Positions 30,333 to 36,325 of a DNA stretch of 36,325 nucleotides are shown here, in pieces. The notes under the pieces are model-generated. The model searched no databases. It was not told where the DNA came from and saw nothing but the letters and a program-made list of their open reading frames with translations. The position numbers and the translations under genes were made by a program. Source of the stretch: a virus; the IMG/VR virus record IMGVR_UViG_3300031857_000619, positions 1 to 36,325 of that record. One strand, given 5' to 3'. Within the stretch, counting starts at the first letter, position 1; each line of letters opens with the position of its first letter.

Positions 30333-32444
30333 TTAATACTTCCGCATCTGCATAAACGACCTAAATGAAACAGGCTCTTTTTTAGTCCTAGTCTTTAACT
30401 CTCTAACAGGCATCAAGGTGTATGCACCTGCTACAAAGCTATCGAAAGGACTGATATTATCATAACCCACTTCACGGCAGTCCGTCAAGAAGTTAGGGAA
30501 CTTGCATCTATTACCGTGTGTTTCAATGTACCAATCCACACTCGCAAATAAGCTGTCCTTCATCGCCCCGCCTAGCGTGGTCGCCCCCGAATTAATGTTC
30601 TCTTTAATCTGTACCACGCCATCTTTCTTTACCAATTTCTTCCCGTAGTGCAAATACTTCTCGTACCCTCTGCGTACAAAGTGCTTTGAGATAATATCTG
30701 CGTTCATTTCGGGGTTGACCTTGCACGAAGAATAGATAGCCCACATCAGCATATCCTCTGCGAATAGGTCGGTAGTGGCGGGGCGATAAAGGTACTCCCC
30801 TACAAAGTCATCTGTAAGCCAATCTTTTTCTTCTTTCATTCCGTCTATTGATTGGTCAAAGTACATCCATTGATACCCTGCACCGTGAGAGGGTTTGTTG
30901 GAAGTGGTTACATTGTACTTAAAGGGGTCACAGCCAATCACAAACTTATCGAAGTTTAATGGTATCCTTTTCCCCCCGTTCTCCCCTCGCCTATTTGATT
31001 GTTCTTGGTCTAGCACATAAGCCATAAGCCATCGCCCGTTAGGGGTTGGTCGCCAAATCACTTCTGTATCTTCTTGACCGTCTTTCCACTCGAAGTTGCC
31101 ACGAACTTTCTCTCGTTCTTTATCAAAGGTGTAGTAGTCTAGTCTGTCGTTAATGACACCCAAATTGAAGTGACAACTATTGCCCGAATTTCTAAACGCT
31201 TCTGTTACGGTTCTAGGGTACTTTCTAATTCTGTCTTGGCGTTTCTTTTGGTCTTTTATGTCCTTAGTGCCACTCTCCAATAACTCCAATGCACCCATCT
31301 TGTGTAATCCCATTTCAATTTGTTCGTCCGTGCATTGACGTTTTCTATCCTCTAGCTGATACCCACTCGGATTTTCTACTATCGGAAACCCGAAGCGGTC
31401 AAAGATATAGCACTTGTGACTTGGCACAAAGAATTGAACCAATCCCGAAGTGGTTTGCCCTAGTTCGTTCATCTTCTTATCGTTGGGATTTCGAGAACTA
31501 TCCACCCAAATTTCTTTGTACTTTTCCATACCCCCTCGTGCGGCTTCCTCTAGCGTGGTGTCGGCTATTGCTTTCCCGATAATCTTTTCATCTTCCACCA
31601 AGCACTCTCTCGTCTTATCGTATATGTCAACGGGGTTAGTAGGCGGAACCATCTTACCGCCCTCATCTAAGAACCATCGGTGCAACTTCTGACTATCGTA
31701 TGCAGTCGCCACAGAACTTCTAAAGTCAATCCAACTATTTAACTCATCGGGGTTTTCTCCGTAGGTGGTGAATTGAATGTCATTCTTTAGTTTACCCGCC
31801 CTATCGTAGTAAGGTTTAAAGAAGAAAGGCAATTTACGGAAAGGGTTGACCACCGCCCTAGCAAATAGGGTTTCGGCATCTTTTTCGTTTTTGCTTTGCA
31901 ACCCACAGAAGGCGGCAGAATGGGACGTACAATATTCCAATAGAATAGCACACGCACGGTAACTTTTCCCCAATCTTCGTCTGCCTAGCGACTGCCCACC
32001 GAACACCATCGGGTCTTGTACCACCGCAAATTCCCACCAATAGTAGTAGTCCAAATCACTTTTACGGAACTTAGGCAACCCCGTGTCTAGGTGATAGAAA
32101 TTAAGGTAGAAGTAGTACACGGGCGGTATGTATAAAGGCATACCATTAATGAACACCCACTCGCCATTGATACGCTTATCCCAAACCATAGCAATGAAAT
32201 CCATACACTCCTTGTCCTTCATAGCGATAGCAAAGGCTTCATCCCTATCTAGCTTGTTTAGCTTTAATAATTTGTCGGGTATTCTGTCGGTGTGGTAGAA
32301 TTGCTTGAGTGGTTCTTTACCGTAATTCTTGAATGTTTCTAACTTTGGCGGTGTCGGTAGCTTGATGTAGTAGTTCTCTATTTCGGGAACATCATCGCAC
32401 AGAACTATGTGCTGTTCGTAGTCTTTGTAATCAGTAAACTTCAT
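30333..32444 (-). CDS. Terminase large subunit
   Basis: The 703-aa protein is the DNA-packaging motor. The ATPase has Walker A GRRRLGKS (154-161) and Walker B WFLDEGGK with Asp260-Glu261. The RNase H-like nuclease has FVIGCDPFKYN with Asp506, an acidic FAED near 561-564 and SPFDSFVAGAY with Asp668. It is longer than most large terminases (450-650 aa), with an N-terminal extension of about 140 residues. A 19-bp promoter identical to that of the ejection genes lies just upstream. An HNH-like nuclease gene precedes it. No small subunit is recognised. Confidence 0.9.
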   Translation of the reverse strand: MKFTDYKDYEQHIVLCDDVPEIENYYIKLPTPPKLETFKNYGKEPLKQFYHTDRIPDKLLKLNKLDRDEAFAIAMKDKECMDFIAMVWDKRINGEWVFINGMPLYIPPVYYFYLNFYHLDTGLPKFRKSDLDYYYWWEFAVVQDPMVFGGQSLGRRRLGKSYRACAILLEYCTSHSAAFCGLQSKNEKDAETLFARAVVNPFRKLPFFFKPYYDRAGKLKNDIQFTTYGENPDELNSWIDFRSSVATAYDSQKLHRWFLDEGGKMVPPTNPVDIYDKTRECLVEDEKIIGKAIADTTLEEAARGGMEKYKEIWVDSSRNPNDKKMNELGQTTSGLVQFFVPSHKCYIFDRFGFPIVENPSGYQLEDRKRQCTDEQIEMGLHKMGALELLESGTKDIKDQKKRQDRIRKYPRTVTEAFRNSGNSCHFNLGVINDRLDYYTFDKEREKVRGNFEWKDGQEDTEVIWRPTPNGRWLMAYVLDQEQSNRRGENGGKRIPLNFDKFVIGCDPFKYNVTTSNKPSHGAGYQWMYFDQSIDGMKEEKDWLTDDFVGEYLYRPATTDLFAEDMLMWAIYSSCKVNPEMNADIISKHFVRRGYEKYLHYGKKLVKKDGVVQIKENINSGATTLGGAMKDSLFASVDWYIETHGNRCKFPNFLTDCREVGYDNISPFDSFVAGAYTLMPVRELKTRTKKEPVSFRSFMQMRKY

Positions 32445-32459
32445 AATGTAATTTAAACA

Positions 32460-32478
32460 CTACAAAGATAACTATTTA
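32460..32478 (-). promoter_or_regulatory. Late-type promoter element of terminase
   Basis: TAAATAGTTATCTTTGTAG on the minus strand, with TATCTTTG at 32470-32463, placed over the end of the HNH-like gene and 15 nt before the terminase ATG. It is an exact copy of 29422-29404. Confidence 0.6.
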
Positions 32479-32921
32479 CCTTGAAAATACTCTTGCTTTA
32501 ATGCTTCTTCTAACTCAAATACCCATTTCCATTTCGGGTTGTCCCGTATCTTGTGCTTATAATTCTCCCAAAGTATGTGTTCATCGGGAGTTTTTAGTAT
32601 TATGTTTCGTTTGTCGTATTTGAATTTCCCATAGCAACCTTTTCCGATACAATGTGAAAATTGCCAATGCCACATTGGGTGTCCTTTTGGGAGTAAGGGT
32701 TCTCCGCTAACTTCACTTCGGTGTACTCGCTCTGACCATATTTCGTTATAGACTGCGATTTCGGATAGTTCGTTGTTGAGTAAACCAACTCTCTTGTTTT
32801 TCTTCGTTTCATTTGTTTTCCCCTTTTGCGCCCGACCATAGCACCCCATACACATTTTCTTTGCGTATATGTACTTTTCTTTCTCGCAAGACACACATAT
32901 TTTTTTCTTTCTAGGTATCAC
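32472..32921 (-). CDS. HNH-like endonuclease with zinc-binding Cys pairs
   Basis: The start is GTG at 32921. The N-terminus carries Cys pairs (CVSC at 9-12; CMGC near 23-26) that would bind zinc. The C-terminal part has HWQFSHCIGKG, then YDKRNIILKTPDEHILWEN, which fits the His...Asn...His spacing of HNH/NinG-like nucleases. HNH proteins often accompany terminase genes and help cut DNA at packaging in several phages. It stands directly before the terminase gene, whose promoter overlaps its last codons. The exact subfamily is uncertain. Confidence 0.65.
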   Translation of the reverse strand: MIPRKKKICVSCEKEKYIYAKKMCMGCYGRAQKGKTNETKKNKRVGLLNNELSEIAVYNEIWSERVHRSEVSGEPLLPKGHPMWHWQFSHCIGKGCYGKFKYDKRNIILKTPDEHILWENYKHKIRDNPKWKWVFELEEALKQEYFQGK

Positions 32922-32933
32922 AAAAATAGGGAT

Positions 32934-33260
32934 TTATTTTTTCATTAATCTTCTTTCCAATCGGTTTATCTTTCGGTCAACGCTAATCTGTATTCTTTCC
33001 TTACAAAGCATCAACTCCATCTGCGCCAACATTATCTTTACATCAGCGACTTCCGAACACAAATCGTTGTAAGCACGGATTTCCTTTAACTCCATCCACC
33101 AACTAGGTTTCGTGATAGTATGCTCAACAAGTCCACTTCGCTTCAATTTATTGATAGCTTGGATAAGTTCTGCACTTTCTTCAACTACCATATCTAACTG
33201 CGACCTAGTGCCGTATCTTGATATAGCTTTTTCTAAGATTTCAATTTGTTCGGGTGTCAT
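32934..33260 (-). CDS. MazG-like nucleotide pyrophosphohydrolase
   Basis: ATG at 33260 overlaps the stop of the previous gene by one base (TAATG); a longer frame from a TTG at 33266 is less likely. The 108-aa helical protein shows the MazG signature: EESAE (Glu27, Glu28, Glu31) and SEVAD (Glu70, Asp73), with YGTRSQL before it and KINRLERRL near the end. Such enzymes hydrolyse NTPs or dNTPs to NMP and PPi. In phages they clean the nucleotide pool or lower host (p)ppGpp signalling. The assignment is by motif spacing and length. Confidence 0.7.
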   Translation of the reverse strand: MTPEQIEILEKAISRYGTRSQLDMVVEESAELIQAINKLKRSGLVEHTITKPSWWMELKEIRAYNDLCSEVADVKIMLAQMELMLCKERIQISVDRKINRLERRLMKK

Positions 33261-33535
33261 TAACAAGCGGTATAAGTGTATTCAAAAGTTTCATCGTTGG
33301 TAAACAAATCAATGACCGCCTCTGTTGGAATTAGTACAATGTGATACGTTTCACTACCTCTTTTTTTGATGTAAAGTTTTGGCTTACCCAAGTCTTCGCT
33401 TGAAACTTCGACCATCATTTTATCGCTTATGTGCTTGGTTAAACAAAAGCCGTAATAGCCACTACGATTAAATTCAAGGCTATCAGACATATCGGTTCTC
33501 TTAAACCCTAGCTTAATGTATTCTTTGTAATTCAT
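33260..33535 (-). CDS. Hypothetical protein (91 aa)
   Basis: A small alpha/beta protein (DSLEFNRSGYYGFCLTK near 18-34; KPKLYIKKRGSETYHIVLIP near 52-71). The 'Y-I-K ... I-x-I-P' pattern recalls small phage accessory proteins but no family is recognised. It has its own promoter box (33560-33553) behind a terminator, and is coupled to the MazG-like gene by a one-base overlap. Confidence 0.6.
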   Translation of the reverse strand: MNYKEYIKLGFKRTDMSDSLEFNRSGYYGFCLTKHISDKMMVEVSSEDLGKPKLYIKKRGSETYHIVLIPTEAVIDLFTNDETFEYTYTAC

Positions 33536-33552
33536 AGTTGTATTTTATACCG

Positions 33553-33560
33553 CAAATGTA
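33553..33560 (-). promoter_or_regulatory. Candidate -7 box after a terminator
   Basis: TACATTTG on the minus strand, 17 nt before the ATG at 33535. The -33 region is T-rich but has no exact TTTG at 19-21 nt. Confidence 0.5.
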
Positions 33561-33596
33561 CTCCAAGTTACACAAACATAAAACACAAAGTATGTT

Positions 33597-33630
33597 AAAA
33601 GACAACGCCCCGTTTTTAGGCGAGGCGTTG
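33597..33630 (-). terminator. Intrinsic terminator
   Basis: On the minus strand CAACGCC (33630-33624) and GGCGTTG (33609-33603) form a 7-bp stem that encloses 14 nt; TCTTTT follows. It closes the single-gene unit 34157-33651. Confidence 0.75.
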
Positions 33631-33650
33631 ATTAGTTCAAAGGTAATAGC

Positions 33651-34157
33651 CTAGTCGTAATACTCGTAGTAGTAATCTACTGCTGTGGTTTGGTCGCCAT
33701 CAACGAACAACTGCTTCGCTTGCAACTCGAAAGCATCGCAATAAATGTCGGTTACGTCCTCGCTCGGTAGATACACCTTGCGGATAATCTTGTGTTCGTT
33801 AATCAACACAGGACGGCTAGTAATCGTGTTCTCGATGTTGCCAATCGCAATTAAGTCGGTGTACTTCACTACCTTATTCCCTGCGCTCTGTGCGTCCAAG
33901 ATAGCCTTAAATTGGTCTAAGGTCGCTCCGTTAGTCGGGAACAAGTAAGTTGTTCTGCGTAAGTTTAAGTGGCTCACTCCGCCCTCGCATACTTCAACTT
34001 GGAATACTTCCAAATTAGTTTGAGTGTCGGGGTTAATCCAAGTTTTTTCAAGAACAAGCAAAATGTTCTCAATGTTTAAGTCCTCGAAGCGCACGGGCGT
34101 GTTCGGGAAAACGTCTATCCAACCTGCGGTTGACGTTGCTATAAATGGTGCTGCCAT
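33651..34157 (-). CDS. Possible virion protein (168 aa)
   Basis: The protein starts MAAPFIATSTAGW, is strand-rich and fairly uniform in composition, and ends with an acidic, aromatic tail (VDYYYEYYD). It forms a transcription unit of its own between a strong promoter with palindromic operator (34213-34187) and a terminator. This points to high, separately regulated expression, as for a decoration or other abundant virion protein. The sequence matches no family I know, so the role is inference. Confidence 0.55.
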   Translation of the reverse strand: MAAPFIATSTAGWIDVFPNTPVRFEDLNIENILLVLEKTWINPDTQTNLEVFQVEVCEGGVSHLNLRRTTYLFPTNGATLDQFKAILDAQSAGNKVVKYTDLIAIGNIENTITSRPVLINEHKIIRKVYLPSEDVTDIYCDAFELQAKQLFVDGDQTTAVDYYYEYYD

Positions 34158-34186
34158 AGTTTCCTAAGTTTTAGGCGTTAATTAAT

Positions 34187-34213
34187 GTCACAAATATAGT
34201 AAACTTTTGTGAC
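34187..34213 (-). promoter_or_regulatory. Promoter box inside an 8-bp inverted repeat
   Basis: GTCACAAA (34187-34194) and TTTGTGAC (34206-34213) are a perfect inverted repeat with 11 nt between. The minus-strand -7 box TATATTTG (34198-34191) lies partly in one arm, so a dimeric repressor or activator bound here would control the 168-aa gene. Confidence 0.6.
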
Positions 34214-34217
34214 AATT

Positions 34218-34682
34218 TTAATTTGCAAATATTCCTAATATTACCCCTAACCCAAATCCCACAAGCAATCCGCCTACTCCGAACCCAAAAGACTTTTTAA
34301 TGGTTTGCGCCCTTTGAAATTTTATTTGCCCAATCATATTTTGCTTCTGCGTCTTTAGCGTCATTATCACGCTGTCTTGAGCAAAGATGGTTTCGTTTGA
34401 CTTGGCGATAAAGCTATTCATATCAATTATGCTAGCTTTTGATGTGCGCACAAATTCGTCACATATTTCTATTTTTTTCTCTAGCGTCTTGTTGTAGTAT
34501 TTGATTTCTTCACACTCGTCCAATTTCTCAACGACTGTAATCATGTCCTTAATGGCTACTACGGTGCTATCTTTTTGTGTGCTTTGACCATAACTTCGAT
34601 AGGCTATCAGCAGAGATATTAGCATAATTAGGGCGACTAGGTTTCCTTTTTTTGGTTTTAAGTACATTGGTGATACTATCAT
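34218..34682 (-). CDS. Spanin-like envelope protein (154 aa)
   Basis: An N-terminal hydrophobic segment (NLVALIMLISLLIAY, about 14-28) is followed by a periplasmic-type coiled coil (about 35-130) and a Gly-rich hydrophobic C-terminal segment (FGVGGLLVGFGLGVILGIF, about 133-151). Such a protein can span the envelope, as expected of a unimolecular or inner spanin that fuses membranes at the end of lysis. It overlaps the upstream Rz-like gene by 116 bp in another frame, as Rz/Rz1 pairs do. Assignment is by topology and location. Confidence 0.5.
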   Translation of the reverse strand: MIVSPMYLKPKKGNLVALIMLISLLIAYRSYGQSTQKDSTVVAIKDMITVVEKLDECEEIKYYNKTLEKKIEICDEFVRTSKASIIDMNSFIAKSNETIFAQDSVIMTLKTQKQNMIGQIKFQRAQTIKKSFGFGVGGLLVGFGLGVILGIFAN

Positions 34683-34932
34683 ATTTGTAGGTTAAGATTT
34701 CAAGTTTGTAAATTCCTTCTGTAACTTTCTCTTGTGCGCCATCGTATTCCACTTTCAAAGCTGACAACCGCTTCTCCTGCTCCGCCAACTTAATCTCGTA
34801 CTGCTTGGATAGCAAATCAAGTTCAACTTGCTTTCTTGACTTGCCAACCGATAACAAGATTAATGTGTACCCAAAAAATACCACAAGTACAATCGCAATA
34901 GGTTTCCAATATAGTTCTAAAAATCTTTTCAT
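34567..34932 (-). CDS. Rz-like inner-membrane spanin candidate (121 aa)
   Basis: The start ATG at 34932 (after GCTAAATAAAACT) is preferred to 34956. One N-terminal transmembrane helix (KPIAIVLVVFFGYTLILLSV) is followed by a long charged coiled coil and a basic end (KTKKRKPSRPN). This is the topology of i-spanins. It follows the endolysin and a 32-aa membrane peptide, and its end overlaps the next spanin-like gene. Family membership cannot be proven by motif. Confidence 0.55.
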   Translation of the reverse strand: MKRFLELYWKPIAIVLVVFFGYTLILLSVGKSRKQVELDLLSKQYEIKLAEQEKRLSALKVEYDGAQEKVTEGIYKLEILTYKYDSITNVLKTKKRKPSRPNYANISADSLSKLWSKHTKR

Positions 34933-34940
34933 AGTTTTAT

Positions 34941-35039
34941 TTAGCTTTCGCAACATTGCAAAGATAACAATACCAAACCTAAAATCACTAACATAATAAA
35001 CGTGGCGACTAGGTATGCGTATTGCTTAAATTCTTTCAC
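34941..35039 (-). CDS. Membrane peptide with C-terminal cysteines (32 aa)
   Basis: A GTG at 35039 overlaps the endolysin stop (GTGA) and opens a 32-codon frame ending at TAA 34943-34941, nine bases before the Rz-like start. It encodes a short polar N-terminus, a strong hydrophobic helix (LVATFIMLVILGLVLLSL) and QCCES. The Cys after the helix could be a lipoprotein acylation site, or the peptide may simply be a pinholin-like helix. Position in the lysis cassette and coupling support it. Confidence 0.45.
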   Translation of the reverse strand: MKEFKQYAYLVATFIMLVILGLVLLSLQCCES

Positions 35040-35557
35040 AGCCAAATGTAGTTAGTTCCGCTAATCAGTTGCTTTGTTTCAAATCGCTTCTTTGCTTCTG
35101 CAATAGTCAATCCAAATGTTTTTTGAAAGTGAGGTGTATCTTTAAAGTTGACCCAATCACCGCCCCATTCCCAACCGAATAACTTGAATACATAAACAAC
35201 CTCTAACCAATCAGCAACGTTATCACCGTCAAAGTCTATTTTATTATCCCATGAAGCGGTTTCGTGTGTGCCATTGCCGTCTTTATCGTGAAGCATAACA
35301 ATGTCAATAGCTAATCCGTAATTGTGCCATGATTGACCGCCTTTTGCGTTTGTTACTTTTGCTCCTTTTGTCGTGCGCCCTTGTGCGTATAGTGCATCTT
35401 GTTCGGCAAAGGTGCGAAGCGTAAACGCAAACCTGCAAAGCACTCGACCGTTTAAACGCTCACATATTTCTTCGTATATCTCTTTGGCTTCTTGCCTTAC
35501 TGATGGGTGTAATAATTCAATCCTTTGTAGGGTTAATGCGTCTTTTTTTACACTCAT
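35036..35557 (-). CDS. Endolysin, peptidase M15 (L-Ala-D-Glu type) with calcium loops
   Basis: The 173-aa enzyme has the M15 zinc motifs: SWHNYGLAID with His78 and Asp85 (76-85) and DTPHFQ with His143 (140-145); GWEWGGDW (128-135) holds the likely catalytic Glu130. The N-terminal block TLRTFAEQDALYAQGR is typical of the M15C family. Between the motifs lie DKDGNG (91-96) and an EF-hand-like loop at 108-119 (Asp108, Asp110, Asp112, Asp116, Glu119), suggesting calcium binding, as known for the T5 endolysin. It cuts the peptide stem of peptidoglycan. There is no signal peptide, so release depends on the holin gene, which overlaps its start. Confidence 0.9.
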   Translation of the reverse strand: MSVKKDALTLQRIELLHPSVRQEAKEIYEEICERLNGRVLCRFAFTLRTFAEQDALYAQGRTTKGAKVTNAKGGQSWHNYGLAIDIVMLHDKDGNGTHETASWDNKIDFDGDNVADWLEVVYVFKLFGWEWGGDWVNFKDTPHFQKTFGLTIAEAKKRFETKQLISGTNYIWL

Positions 35558-36027
35558 GCGTTTTCATTTTTAATTGATGCGTTTTTGTAGCTATCAATAT
35601 TGTTCAAAATATTCAGCAACAACCCTTGCGGGATAAACCCTATCAAACTTGCGTTCTTTAATGTGGAGATTATCTGAAACACCAAAATAGGCATGATTAT
35701 AGTTTCACTTAAAAAGAAGGCTGATGGATGCGCTTTTTCTACCGCCAACACCGTAAATAAAATAGTCGAATATGCAAATATGTAATAAACAATTTTTATT
35801 GCTTTTCTCGTGTGCCACACTTTGTTTTTTAAAGCAAGTATTGTTCCCATGACCCAATCTGAAACCACTACCACAACAACTCCCATAAATAGATTTGAGT
35901 TGTCTAGTACAATCAACTGACTATACCCTAATATAAATGAAAATGAAGTTATAATTAAGTTAAAAAAAAATTCCTCTATTGAGCGTAAATGAGCTATTGA
36001 TAGTATATTGTGGAACAGATTTTTCAT
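35554..36027 (-). CDS. Holin (phage_holin_4-like)
   Basis: The 157-aa protein has four predicted membrane helices (about 21-40, 45-65, 77-96, 105-122) and polar ends, with a V-V-V-V-V-S-D-W-V-M-G motif in the second helix, as in the toxin-secretion/phage-lysis holin family. It would form the lesion that lets the endolysin reach the cell wall. Its end overlaps the endolysin start (ATGA). An almost consensus promoter ends 4 nt before its ATG, so the message may be leaderless. Confidence 0.8.
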   Translation of the reverse strand: MKNLFHNILSIAHLRSIEEFFFNLIITSFSFILGYSQLIVLDNSNLFMGVVVVVVSDWVMGTILALKNKVWHTRKAIKIVYYIFAYSTILFTVLAVEKAHPSAFFLSETIIMPILVFQIISTLKNASLIGFIPQGLLLNILNNIDSYKNASIKNENA

Positions 36028-36031
36028 ACCA

Positions 36032-36062
36032 CAAATATAACTAATTTCAAATTATGTACAAA
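36032..36062 (-). promoter_or_regulatory. Near-consensus promoter of the lysis cassette
   Basis: On the minus strand TTTG (36062-36059) and TATATTTG (36039-36032) are separated by 19 nt. The ATG at 36027 starts 4 nt after the -7 box. Confidence 0.75.
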
Positions 36063-36065
36063 AGA

Positions 36066-36314
36066 CTATACATCCCATTTTCTGATAACTCCACTTGTAA
36101 GTAGTCTATCAAAAGTTTCTGCTTCTACAAACTTAAATTGTTGGTCTTTGAATAGCCTAAGTAGTTCGTATCCCTTTAGCACCCCGTCCTCGTGGACTAC
36201 TTGCCACACGATGAAATACTTAGCACCTTCTTTGGTTACTTGCTGATAGGTTTCGTACATATACGCACGAAGATTAACTAGCTTTTTAGGCTCTTCTGTT
36301 GTAGGAGTATTCAT
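36066..36314 (-). CDS. Hypothetical protein (82 aa)
   Basis: A short soluble protein with an acidic-polar N-terminus (TPTTEEPKK) and an alpha/beta core (KYFIVWQVVHEDGVLKGYELL, about 32-50, shown here in part) and basic end. It is complete in the window, 11 nt from its edge. It precedes the lysis promoter. No family is recognised. Confidence 0.55.
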   Translation of the reverse strand: MNTPTTEEPKKLVNLRAYMYETYQQVTKEGAKYFIVWQVVHEDGVLKGYELLRLFKDQQFKFVEAETFDRLLTSGVIRKWDV

Positions 36315-36325
36315 ACCTTATTGGT

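Noticed and set aside
1-36325. CRISPR array, rRNA or prophage integrase
   Set aside because: No regularly spaced repeat series, no rRNA-like sequence and no tyrosine or serine integrase motifs were found on either strand.

Overview
The window is part of a tailed-phage genome infecting a member of the Bacteroidota, most likely Flavobacteriia-like. The evidence is threefold: a terminase, phage replication and lysis genes, and ejection-type giant proteins are present; almost no gene has a Shine-Dalgarno sequence, and starts are instead preceded by A-rich leaders such as TAAAAACTA; and promoter boxes fit the Bacteroidota consensus TTTG-N19-21-TAnnTTTG. The DNA is AT-rich. No integrase is seen, and neither portal nor major capsid protein is recognisable, so the window is probably incomplete.

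Layout. Positions 1-8698 are read on the plus strand. They hold an early region of small proteins, two DNA-binding regulators (an XRE-type and a winged-helix protein) with candidate operators, and a run of tiny coupled genes that includes a ribbon-helix-helix protein. At 5493-6518 there is an integron-like cassette block. It is followed by a two-domain glycosyltransferase and a protein consisting mainly of the DnaA DNA-binding domain. Everything from 8633 to 36314 is read on the minus strand, converging with a 66-bp overlap on the plus operon. In the direction of transcription (right to left) this half holds: a lysis cassette (holin, M15 endolysin with calcium-type loops, a 32-aa membrane peptide, two spanin-like proteins); a possible structural gene behind a palindromic operator; a MazG-like pyrophosphohydrolase; an HNH-like nuclease; terminase large subunit; RusA resolvase; two ejection-type proteins and a 2991-aa polyvalent protein; a ferritin; an appendage protein; a Cas4/RecB-type nuclease; an SSB-like protein; a probable non-coding RNA; small genes; a primase-helicase; and two more glycosyltransferases.

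How the genes work together. Primase-helicase, SSB-like protein, RecB-like nuclease, RusA and the DnaA-like protein form a replication/recombination set. Terminase, ejection proteins, appendage and lysis genes form the late set, with an identical 19-bp promoter in front of terminase and of the first ejection gene. The glycosyltransferases may modify virion, DNA or host surface. The cassette block is the most unusual part: two complete attC-like folds and a third half-site, in which each cassette's 3' core is complementary to its own 5' end, as the circular-cassette model of integrons predicts.
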